Notes under the pieces: model-generated
Database searches by the model: none
Told to the model about the DNA's origin: nothing
The model's input: the letters and a program-made list of their open reading frames with translations, nothing else
Made by a program: the position numbers and the translations under genes
Part shown: piece after piece, positions 51,466 to 59,612 of the stretch
Position numbering within the stretch: the stretch's first letter is position 1
Layout of the letters: every line of letters begins with the position of its first letter
NCBI GenBank assembly: GCA_050260515.1
Contig: JBLNCI010000026.1
Location: forward strand, 54,545 to 118,544
DNA from: DATJIG01 sp050260515
GTDB taxonomy: Bacteria > Pseudomonadota > Alphaproteobacteria > SMXQ01
Reading direction: 5' to 3'
Length of the DNA: 64,000 nt

Positions 51466-52385
51466 GTGAGACGGAACAGCGCTGCGGGTATGTGGCGATC
51501 TGCGGCGCACCGAACGCGGGCAAGTCGACACTCCTCAACCAGATGGTCGGCGCGAAGGTGTCGATCGTGACGCCGAAGGTGCAAACCACGCGGGCGCGCG
51601 TGCTCGCCATCGCCATCGCGGGGAGTGCCCAGATCATCTTTCTCGACACGCCGGGCGTGTTCACGGCCAAGCGCACTCCCGAACGGGCCATGGTCGACGC
51701 GGCCTGGCGCGCGGTCGAGGACGCGGACATCGTCTTGATGCTCGTGGACGCGGCCAAGGCGGATCGGGTTGACGGCTTTATCGATGAGGACACCGCGATT
51801 CTCGTCGCGGGTCTGAAGGAGCGGCCGCGAAAGAAGGCGGTACTCGCGTTGAACAAGATCGACCGAGTCCATCGCGAGCGATTGCTGCCCATGTCGCAAC
51901 GCTTCGCAGGCGAAGGCGTCTTCGATGAAATCTTCATGATCTCGGCGCTGAACGGCGATGGCGTAATCGACCTCAAGCGGGCGCTCGCACGTATGGCGCC
52001 ACCAGGTCCTTGGTTGTATCCCGAGGACCAGCTCGCGGAAATTCCCGAGCGCGAGCTCGCGGCTGAGATCACACGTGAACAGGCGTTTCTTCAGCTTCAC
52101 CAGGAGGTGCCGTATGCCCTCGCCGTCGAGCCGGTTTCCTGGAAGGAGATGAAGGACGGCTCGGTTCGGATCGAGGAGGCGATCATCGTCGAGCGCGAAA
52201 GCCAGCGTCCGATCGTGCTCGGGAAGGGGGGCGCGCGCATCAAGGCGATCGGATCGGCGGCCAGAGGCCAGATTGAAATAGCGCTGGAGCGACGCGTGCA
52301 CCTATTCCTCGACGTCAGGGTCGAGCCGAACTGGACCGAGAACAAGAAGCGCCTGAGAGCGCTGGGGTTCGAGATCGAGGGCTGA
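51462..52385 (+). CDS. era: GTPase Era
   Basis: A 307-residue ribosome-assembly GTPase that binds the 3' end of 16S rRNA. GTP motifs are GAPNAGKST (G1), DTPG (G3) and NKID (G4). A C-terminal KH domain spans about residues 205-300, including VLGKGGARIKAIG. The ATG overlaps the rnc stop by four bases, the normal arrangement. Confidence 0.97.
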   Translation: MSETEQRCGYVAICGAPNAGKSTLLNQMVGAKVSIVTPKVQTTRARVLAIAIAGSAQIIFLDTPGVFTAKRTPERAMVDAAWRAVEDADIVLMLVDAAKADRVDGFIDEDTAILVAGLKERPRKKAVLALNKIDRVHRERLLPMSQRFAGEGVFDEIFMISALNGDGVIDLKRALARMAPPGPWLYPEDQLAEIPERELAAEITREQAFLQLHQEVPYALAVEPVSWKEMKDGSVRIEEAIIVERESQRPIVLGKGGARIKAIGSAARGQIEIALERRVHLFLDVRVEPNWTENKKRLRALGFEIEG

Positions 52386-52419
52386 CGGCCGATGTCGCGA
52401 CCGAACGCGGGCCCCTAGG

Positions 52420-53151
52420 ATGGAGTGGTCGGACGAAGGACTTGTGTTGAGCGCCCGCCGCCATGGCGAGAACGGCGCAATCGTTGCCTTGCTCACGCGA
52501 GAGCATGGCCGCCACGCTGGACTTGCCCGCGGCGCGAACGGGCGGGGCGCGCGGGGGGTGTACCAGCCCGGCAATCATGTCTCCGCGCGTTGGCGTGGGC
52601 GGCTTTCGGAGCACCTCGGCAACTGGACCTGCGAGCTGATCGCGGGCTATGCGGCGGCAACACTCGACGACCCGGGCCGCCTGACGGCGTTGTCGTCCGC
52701 GTGTGCGGTTCTGGAATCCGCGCTTCCGGAGCGGGAGCCGGCGGACCGGGTGTATCGGGACACGCTCACGTTCGTGTCAGCCCTGGCCGGCGATGACGGA
52801 CCGGCGCGACAATGGGCGGCAACCTACGCCCGCTGGGAACTGCAGCTTCTATCGGACCTCGGCTTCGGACTCGATCTCTCGGCGTGCGCCGCGACCGGGG
52901 TGACTGAGGACCTCGCGTTCGTGTCGCCGAAAAGCGGACGATCAGTCTCGGCGACGGCCGGGGCGCCTTACCGGGATAAACTTCTCGTGTTGCCGGAATT
53001 CCTGAAGGTGCCCGAGGCGGAGCCGGCCGATGGCGCCGCAATCCGCGCGGCGCTGCGACTCACCGGCTATTTTCTCGAGCGCCACGTGTTTGCGCCACAG
53101 GATCGCACCCTGCCGCCGGCGCGCACGCGACTGATTGAAGCGCTCGCCTAA
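52420..53151 (+). CDS. recO: DNA repair protein RecO
   Basis: A 243-residue recombination mediator of the RecFOR pathway. The N-terminal OB-like region starts WSDEGLVLSARRHGENGAIV, typical of RecO, followed by RGARGVYQPGNHVSARWRGR, and a helical domain with LLSDLGFGLDLSACA. It does not have a full zinc cluster. It lies 34 bases after era. Confidence 0.93.
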   Translation: MEWSDEGLVLSARRHGENGAIVALLTREHGRHAGLARGANGRGARGVYQPGNHVSARWRGRLSEHLGNWTCELIAGYAAATLDDPGRLTALSSACAVLESALPEREPADRVYRDTLTFVSALAGDDGPARQWAATYARWELQLLSDLGFGLDLSACAATGVTEDLAFVSPKSGRSVSATAGAPYRDKLLVLPEFLKVPEAEPADGAAIRAALRLTGYFLERHVFAPQDRTLPPARTRLIEALA

Positions 53152-53192
53152 CCTGCTATGACTCCGTCCGTTCGTATTGAGCGTGGTGCCAT

Positions 53193-55424
53193 ATGACCAA
53201 GAAGCCCGTTCCCGCCCAGCCACTCCGCGTCAACGAGGTCGGCCTCGCCAAGACGCTCGGCGACCGCTACCTCGCCTACGCGCTGTCGACGATCATGTCG
53301 CGGTCATTGCCGGATGCGCGCGACGGGCTCAAGCCGGTGCATCGGCGGCTGCTCTACGCCATGCGCCAGCTCGGCCTCGATCCGGCGTCGGGCTTCAAGA
53401 AGTGCGCCCGCATCGTCGGCGACGTCATGGGTAAGTATCACCCCCACGGAGATGCCGCGATCTACGACGCGATGGTGCGCCTGGCCCAGGACTTTGCCGT
53501 CCGTTATCCGCTGGTCGACGGACAGGGCAACTTCGGCAACGTCGACGGCGATAACGCGGCGGCAATGCGTTACACCGAGGCGCGGATGACGGCGGTCGCC
53601 GACGCCCTGATGGAAGGCCTCGACGAGGATGCCATCGACTTCCGCCAGACCTACGACGGCGAGGACAAGGAGCCGATCGTCTTCCCGGCGGCGTTCCCGA
53701 ACCTGCTCGCCAACGGCGCCAACGGGATCGCCGTCGGCATGGCGACGTCGATCCCGCCGCACAACGTGGGCGAGATCTGCGACGCGCTCCAGCACCTGAT
53801 CAAGACGCCGAAGGCCACCGTCGCCAAGCTGGTCTCGTTCATCAAGGGGCCGGACTTCCCCACCGGTGGCGTGCTGGTCGAGCCCGCTGAAACCATCCTG
53901 CAGGCCTACGAGGAGGGGCGCGGCTCGTTCCGGCTGCGCGCCAAGTACGACATCGAGCAGTTGCCGCGGAACCAGTACCGGATCGTCGTCACCGAGGTCC
54001 CGTACCAGGTGCCGAAGGCGCGCCTGATCGAACGCATGGCGGCGCTGCTCGAAGAGCGCAAGCTGCCGCTGCTCGGCGACATCCGCGACGAGTCCTCCGA
54101 GGACGTGCGGCTGGTTCTCGAGCCGAAGACCGGCACCGTGCCCGCCGAGATGCTGATGGAGAGCCTGTTCCGCGCCACCGACCTGGAAGTGCGGATTCCG
54201 CTCAACATGAACGTGCTCGACAAGGGCATCACTCCGCGGGTGATGAATCTGCGCGAGGTGCTGCAGGCGTTCCTCGATCATCGGCATGAGGTTCTGGTCC
54301 GCCGCTCCAAGCATCGCCTCGAGCGCATCGCCGAGCGGCTGATGGTGCTCGACGCTTACTTGGCGGCGTACCTGAACCTCGACCTGGTCATCAAGATCAT
54401 CCGCAACGAGGACGAGCCCAAGCCGAAGCTGGTGAAGGCGCTGAAGATCACCGAGGAACAGGCCGAGGCGATCCTCAACATGCGGCTGCGGAGCCTGCGT
54501 AAGCTCGACGAGATGGAGATCCGCCGCGAGCATGCCGCCCTCACCTCGGAGCGGCGCGCACTCAACGCGCTCTTGAAAGACGAGGATGGGCGCTGGAAGA
54601 GGATCAGCGACGAGATCGCCGACATCAAGACGAAGTTCGGGCCGAAGACGGTGCTCGGCAAGCGCCGCACCGAGATCGGCGACGCGCCTGAGCCGATCGA
54701 GATCCCCGAGGACGCCGGCATCGAGAAGGAGGACATCACCGTGGTGTGCTCCGAGAAGGGCTGGATCCGCTCCTTCAAGGGCCACCTCGGGCCCGACGCC
54801 GACATCAAGTACAAGGAGGGCGACGGGCCGCGCTTCGCGTTCCACGCCTCGACGACCGACAAGCTCGTGATGTTCGGCTCGAACGGGCGATTCTACACCT
54901 TGGGTGGCGACCGCCTGCCGCCCGGCCGCGGCCACGGCGAGCCGGTGCGCCTGATGGTCGACCTCGGCAACGACGACGACATCGTCGCGCTGTTCGTGCA
55001 CAAGCCCGGGCGCAAGCTGCTGGTCGCGTCGTCCGACGGGCGCGGCTTCATCGTCAACGAGGATGAAGTGCTGGCGCAGACCCGCGCCGGCAAGCAGGCG
55101 CTCAACGTCAAGGACGGCGTCACCGCCAAGGCGGCGGTGCCGGCCGAGGGTGACCACGTCGCGGTCATCGGCGACAACCGCAAGCTTCTGATCTTCGGCC
55201 TCGACGAGGTGCCGGAGATGGCCCGCGGCCGCGGCGTCATCCTGCAGAAGTACGGCGACGGCGGCCTCGCCGACGTGAAGGTGTTCACGAAAAAGGAAGG
55301 CCTGACGTGGCGCCAGGGCGAAAAGGAAAAGATCGAAACCGATCTCCGCGACTGGCTCGGCAAGCGCTCGCAGGCCGGTCGCCTGCCGCCGCAGGGCTTG
55401 GCACGGCAAAAGTCGTTCGGGTAG
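53193..55424 (+). CDS. parC: DNA topoisomerase IV subunit A
   Basis: A 743-residue type IIA topoisomerase subunit that decatenates chromosomes. The winged-helix region has KPVHRRLLYAMRQLG, the catalytic Tyr lies in AAMRYTEARMT, and the quinolone region reads KYHPHGDAAIYDAMVR. The C-terminal half holds the beta-pinwheel repeats. It is shorter than GyrA and lacks the GyrA box, which favours ParC. At the position matching GyrA Ser83 there is Ala. It starts 41 bases after recO. Confidence 0.95.
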   Translation: MTKKPVPAQPLRVNEVGLAKTLGDRYLAYALSTIMSRSLPDARDGLKPVHRRLLYAMRQLGLDPASGFKKCARIVGDVMGKYHPHGDAAIYDAMVRLAQDFAVRYPLVDGQGNFGNVDGDNAAAMRYTEARMTAVADALMEGLDEDAIDFRQTYDGEDKEPIVFPAAFPNLLANGANGIAVGMATSIPPHNVGEICDALQHLIKTPKATVAKLVSFIKGPDFPTGGVLVEPAETILQAYEEGRGSFRLRAKYDIEQLPRNQYRIVVTEVPYQVPKARLIERMAALLEERKLPLLGDIRDESSEDVRLVLEPKTGTVPAEMLMESLFRATDLEVRIPLNMNVLDKGITPRVMNLREVLQAFLDHRHEVLVRRSKHRLERIAERLMVLDAYLAAYLNLDLVIKIIRNEDEPKPKLVKALKITEEQAEAILNMRLRSLRKLDEMEIRREHAALTSERRALNALLKDEDGRWKRISDEIADIKTKFGPKTVLGKRRTEIGDAPEPIEIPEDAGIEKEDITVVCSEKGWIRSFKGHLGPDADIKYKEGDGPRFAFHASTTDKLVMFGSNGRFYTLGGDRLPPGRGHGEPVRLMVDLGNDDDIVALFVHKPGRKLLVASSDGRGFIVNEDEVLAQTRAGKQALNVKDGVTAKAAVPAEGDHVAVIGDNRKLLIFGLDEVPEMARGRGVILQKYGDGGLADVKVFTKKEGLTWRQGEKEKIETDLRDWLGKRSQAGRLPPQGLARQKSFG

Positions 55425-55434
55425 CGGTGCGCCG

Positions 55435-56535
55435 CTAGCGACTGCCTGTCGGGCCGATATCGGCGATCTGGACGGGAACCTTCCGGCTGCGGCCGTCCCG
55501 CACGACGGTGAGCTCGGCACGCTTGCCGACCCCGATCCGGTCGAGCTCGGCGGCGAGTTCGGCGAGGCTGGAAACTTTGGTGCCGTTCACTTCGGTGATG
55601 ACATCGCCGAGGCGACCGCGCGCCGGGTCGATGCCCGACAGGCCGGCCCGCGCGGCAGGGGAGTTCGGCGTCACACGGGCGACAGCCACGCCTTTCACGC
55701 TGAGCCGTCCGGCGATCTCCTCCGGGAGCACCAGCACCCCGATGCCGGCACTCGGAACCCGACCGTTGGCGATGAGCTGGGGGACGACCCTGTTGACGGT
55801 GTCGGCGGGGATCGCGAACCCGATCCCCGCCGATGCGCCGGATCCGGAAATGATCGCCGTGTTGATCCCGATGAGGCGCCCGGCGGAATCGAGCAGCGGG
55901 CCGCCCGAGTTCCCGGGGTTGACGGCGGCGTCCGTCTGAATGACGTCGGCGATTTCGCGCCCGCTGTCCGTCGGCAGATGCCGACCGATGGCGGAGATGA
56001 TGCCGGTCGTCATGGTCCGCGAGAGCGCGTAGGGATTGCCGATTGCGAACGCAAACTGACCGACTTTGAGGTCGGCGGAGCTGCCCAACGGAATCGGCAC
56101 CAGATCGGATTTGCGCTCCTGGAGTTCGAGCACAGCGATGTCGTAGGTGGGGGCGGTTCCGATCACCTTCGCGGCGATCGGATCGCCGACGTCGAGCACC
56201 ACGGCGACCCGGTCAGCACCCTCGACCACATGATAATTCGTGACGATGTGGCCGTTGCGATCCCACACGAAGCCCGAACCGGCACCGGCGCCCACCTGCC
56301 GACGGCCGAAGATGTCCTCGTTCGCCGTTAGGGTGAAGATGTAGGCGACGGACGGGGCGGCGCGCTGGAACAGCTCGACCGTTTGCTGTTCGCCCGGCGG
56401 AAGCGGACCGCGGGGCGTCACCGCGCGTGGTTGTTGGGCGGATGCGCCGGACGCGACGATCAGCGCGAGGGCAAGGGGCGGGAGTAAACGCGCGAGCCGG
56501 TGGCCCGCTGTCCGGAAATTGGAAGTGAGCGGCAT
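55435..56535 (-). CDS. DegQ/HtrA-like trypsin family serine protease with one PDZ domain
   Basis: A 366-residue periplasmic S1C protease. Signal peptide about residues 1-34 (ASAQQ). The catalytic triad lies in TNYHVVEG (His), TYDIAVLEL (Asp) and NPGNSGGPLLD (Ser). One PDZ domain closes the chain (about 265-355, ARVTPNSPAARAGLSG). It handles misfolded or specific envelope proteins. Start 56535 with GAGGAC upstream. Convergent with parC, ten bases away. One rather than two PDZ domains fits the DegS/HhoA-like size, but the location differs from classical degS. Confidence 0.92.
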   Translation of the reverse strand: MPLTSNFRTAGHRLARLLPPLALALIVASGASAQQPRAVTPRGPLPPGEQQTVELFQRAAPSVAYIFTLTANEDIFGRRQVGAGAGSGFVWDRNGHIVTNYHVVEGADRVAVVLDVGDPIAAKVIGTAPTYDIAVLELQERKSDLVPIPLGSSADLKVGQFAFAIGNPYALSRTMTTGIISAIGRHLPTDSGREIADVIQTDAAVNPGNSGGPLLDSAGRLIGINTAIISGSGASAGIGFAIPADTVNRVVPQLIANGRVPSAGIGVLVLPEEIAGRLSVKGVAVARVTPNSPAARAGLSGIDPARGRLGDVITEVNGTKVSSLAELAAELDRIGVGKRAELTVVRDGRSRKVPVQIADIGPTGSR

Positions 56536-56716
56536 CGGGTCCTCAGTCACTACGGCGATCCGAGCGTGGTCGCTCAGACGGTATGTGCCCCGGCGATCTT
56601 CGGCCATCGCAGTATCCCGTCGCGGAAGCTTTTAAGTGACCCGGATAAGCCCGTGTGTCGGGAATGCCTGATACCTAGCCGGCGTCGCCGTCGGCCAGCT
56701 CCCTCCGGGCGGATGC

Positions 56717-57484
56717 TTAGACGCTACCGAGATTCCGAATCGCCGGGATTGCAGGCGCGAGGCTACGCTCCGCAACGCGCTGCCAGCCGTCCGGGCCGAG
56801 CGCCTCGACAGGCGTGAACCGCGCCTTGTAGGCCATCTTCGGGCTGTTGCCGATCCAGTAGCCGAGATACACGAACGGCCGCTGCTCGTGCTCTGAGCGC
56901 CGCACCAGGTCGAGGATCATGAACGTGCCGAGGCCGCGCTTCGCCGCGTCCGCCTCGAAGAACGAGTAGACCGCGGACCAGCCGTCCGAGACGTGGTCCG
57001 CAAGCAGGGCGGCGGCGAGCTTGCCCGAGGCATCTCGGTACTCGATCAGCGACGCTGGTGCTGGGCTGTCCTCGAGCATGGCGCGGAAGTCCGCGAAGGT
57101 CATCGCTCCCATACCTTCCGTCCCGTGGCGGCTCACCTGGTACCGATGAAACAGATCAAAGCCCTCGGGCGTCGCCCGTGGCGCCACGATCTCGCCGCGC
57201 AGGTCGGCGTTGGCGGCGAGGGAGCGTCGGCGGCTCCTGGTCCAGGCGAACTCGCCGACGACCACGCGAATCGGCACGCAAGCGCCGCACCCGCGGCATG
57301 CCGGGCGATACACGTAGTTCTGGCTGCGTCGGAACCCGGCGCGACAGGCGGTGTCGAGGACTTCGATGGCGCGCAGCGGCGGAAGCGGGGCGGCGAGCGT
57401 GCGCTCGGTTCGGCCGGGCAGATACGGGCAAGGCCGTTCGCGTACGAACCTCAGGCCCGGAAGGGTCGGCACGTCCCATGTCAT
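56717..57484 (-). CDS. bpt: Aspartate/glutamate leucyltransferase (bacterial protein transferase)
   Basis: A 255-residue L/F-type transferase of the N-end rule pathway, adding Leu to proteins with N-terminal Asp or Glu for ClpAP degradation. Conserved cysteines are in PCPYLPGR and PACRGCGACVPI, and the C-terminal half has VYSFFEADAAKRGLGTFMIL. It is close to eukaryotic arginyltransferase in fold but bacterial Bpt uses leucyl-tRNA. Gap to the protease gene is about 180 bases with nothing notable. Confidence 0.93.
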   Translation of the reverse strand: MTWDVPTLPGLRFVRERPCPYLPGRTERTLAAPLPPLRAIEVLDTACRAGFRRSQNYVYRPACRGCGACVPIRVVVGEFAWTRSRRRSLAANADLRGEIVAPRATPEGFDLFHRYQVSRHGTEGMGAMTFADFRAMLEDSPAPASLIEYRDASGKLAAALLADHVSDGWSAVYSFFEADAAKRGLGTFMILDLVRRSEHEQRPFVYLGYWIGNSPKMAYKARFTPVEALGPDGWQRVAERSLAPAIPAIRNLGSV

Positions 57485-57546
57485 GGGACCAATTGTAGCG
57501 CCGTTCCGGTGGCTTACAAGGAGCGAGGCCGTGCCGCTCCGTGGCG

Positions 57547-58575
57547 CTATGGAGTCGGGCTCGCAGCCGACACCGCTTCGCGAAGCAGTACGATGCTGAT
57601 GCGGCGGTTGCGCGGCGACGCCGGATCGTTGGCGATCAACGGCTCGCGGTCCGCCTTGCCCATGACGCGCTGCACGCGTTCGGCGGGCAGGCCGCTCTCG
57701 ATCAGGACCCGCCGGCTCGCCTGGGCGCGGTCGGTCGACAGTTCCCAGTTCGTGTAGGTCGAGTTTGCCGAGTAGGGCGTGGAATCCGTGTGACCGGAGA
57801 TGGCGATGCGGTTCGGCAGCTTGGTGACCACCCGGACGACCTCGGCGAGAAGCTGCCGTGTCTGGGCGTTGGGCACGGCCGAGCCCAGCGCGAACATCGA
57901 GAGCTGGTCCTGGTCGACGATTTGGATGCGCAAGCCTTCCGGGGTCTGGTCGATGAGCAGGCTCTCGGCGAGTTTCTTCAGCTCGGGCGAGGTCTGGATG
58001 GCCTGGCGCAGTTCCTGTGCGGCCTCCGTGAACAGCTTCTCCTCGCGTTCGCGGACGATGTTCTCGACGTCCTTGTCCGAGAGCGTCGACGGGTCCTTGC
58101 CGGCGTCGCGGGCGAGAGTGGAGGGATCGCGCGCGCCGTCCTTGCCGGGTAATGATCCGTCGCTCTCATCCGCGGCCTTCTCGGGCGCCTGATCGTTGGG
58201 GCCATCGACCTCCGGCATCCGATGGAACTCGTCGGCATCGTCCTCGGACGGCGGCACGACGTCCTCGGATTTCGGCAGCGGGACCTGCACCGGCTGTCCG
58301 CGGTTGTTGAGCGCGCCTTCCTTCGTCATCGTCGTTCCGCCGAGGATCGCGCCGGCTCCGGACGTGTTGCGCGACACGCTCGCGGGGGCGAAGTAATCGG
58401 AGATGCCCTTCCGCTGCTCCTGCGTGGTGGCGTTCAGCAGCCACAGCAGGAGGAAGAACGCCATCATCGCGGTCACGAAGTCGGCGTAAGCGACCTTCCA
58501 GGCGCCGCCGTGGCTGGCCCCGTGGTGGTTCTTCTTGATCTTCTTGATGATGACGATCGAATCGCCGGCGGCCAT
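57547..58575 (-). CDS. motB: Flagellar motor stator protein MotB
   Basis: A 342-residue stator subunit. The single N-terminal transmembrane helix (about residues 28-52) contains the proton-carrying Asp32 (AYADFVTAMMAFFLLLWLL). A long acidic, proline-rich linker (about 85-190) leads to an OmpA-like peptidoglycan-binding domain (about 215-335, GHTDSTPYSA). With MotA it forms the stator. The long linker is usual in alphaproteobacterial MotB. It begins 15 bases after motA stops. Confidence 0.96.
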   Translation of the reverse strand: MAAGDSIVIIKKIKKNHHGASHGGAWKVAYADFVTAMMAFFLLLWLLNATTQEQRKGISDYFAPASVSRNTSGAGAILGGTTMTKEGALNNRGQPVQVPLPKSEDVVPPSEDDADEFHRMPEVDGPNDQAPEKAADESDGSLPGKDGARDPSTLARDAGKDPSTLSDKDVENIVREREEKLFTEAAQELRQAIQTSPELKKLAESLLIDQTPEGLRIQIVDQDQLSMFALGSAVPNAQTRQLLAEVVRVVTKLPNRIAISGHTDSTPYSANSTYTNWELSTDRAQASRRVLIESGLPAERVQRVMGKADREPLIANDPASPRNRRISIVLLREAVSAASPTP

Positions 58576-58590
58576 GGCCTGCCCCGATCG

Positions 58591-59457
58591 TCAGCCGGAG
58601 AACGAGGGGAGGGCCTGAACCCGCTCCTCGACCTCGTAGAAGGTCGGACGCACGTTGGAGAACAGCGTCTTGCGGGCGAACTCGACGGACACGGCGGGCG
58701 CGTAGCCGTTGAGATAGGCGAGCAGGCCCACCTTGATGCACTGGAGGTATTTCGTCTCCGAATTGTAGAGGCTGCGCAGGGACCCGGCGACGGGGCCGAC
58801 GAAGCCGTAGGACAGCAACACACCCATGAAGGTGCCGACCAGCGCGCCGCCGATCAGCTTGCCGAGGACCTCGGGCGGCTCCGTGATGGCGCCCATCGTG
58901 TGGATGACGCCCAGGACCGCGGCGACGATGCCGAGCGCGGGCATCGCATCGGCCATGGTCTGGATGGCGTTCGAGATCTCCATGTGTTCGGAGTGATGCG
59001 TCTCGATCTCCTCGTCGATGAGCGATTCCATCTCATGCGGGTTGTCGGACCCGAGCACCATCATGCGGAGGTAATCGCAGAAAAATGTCCGCGCGTTGGT
59101 GTCGTTGAAGAACACGGGAAAGTTGCGGAACAGCTCGCTCTCCTCCGGATTCTCGACGTGCGCTTCAAGCGTCAGCATGCCCTTGGACTTGGCGAGCTTG
59201 AACACCGCATACATCAATCCGAGCAGCTCGAGGTAGCTGTCCTTGGTGTGGCGCGGGCCCTTCATCATCTGACCGATCGCCTTGCCGGTCTTGGCCAGCA
59301 GGGACTTCGGATTTGCGATCACGAACGAACCGACCGCGGCGCCGACGATGATCAGGATCTCGAACGGCTGCCACAGGACATAGAGGTGCCCGCCGTTGGC
59401 GATGTAGCCGCCCAGCACCGATAGAACGACGATGATCGCACCGCTGATGAAAAGCAT
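58591..59457 (-). CDS. motA: Flagellar motor stator protein MotA
   Basis: A 288-residue membrane protein with four helices (about residues 3-22, 33-50, 170-192, 202-225) and a large cytoplasmic loop holding the rotor-contact charged residues (MESLIDEEIETHHSEH). The proline pair in the stator core appears as VGPVAGSL. It forms the proton channel with MotB. I place the start at ATG 59457 directly before the first helix; the upstream frame is not protein-like. No other flagellar genes lie in the window. Confidence 0.95.
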   Translation of the reverse strand: MLFISGAIIVVLSVLGGYIANGGHLYVLWQPFEILIIVGAAVGSFVIANPKSLLAKTGKAIGQMMKGPRHTKDSYLELLGLMYAVFKLAKSKGMLTLEAHVENPEESELFRNFPVFFNDTNARTFFCDYLRMMVLGSDNPHEMESLIDEEIETHHSEHMEISNAIQTMADAMPALGIVAAVLGVIHTMGAITEPPEVLGKLIGGALVGTFMGVLLSYGFVGPVAGSLRSLYNSETKYLQCIKVGLLAYLNGYAPAVSVEFARKTLFSNVRPTFYEVEERVQALPSFSG

Positions 59458-59612
59458 GGTCCGCCGCCTGAAACCAGTCGCCAACGCCCGCCGACAGGCC
59501 GGTGAGGATGCGGCGAGCCCGGCCGCGAACCGGCGGCCGCTCGCGGGCGCGGCGGCTCCCCGCAAGGGTAGGCGGCATCTGTTAAGCACTGTTTAAGACT
59601 AACGGCGCGCCG

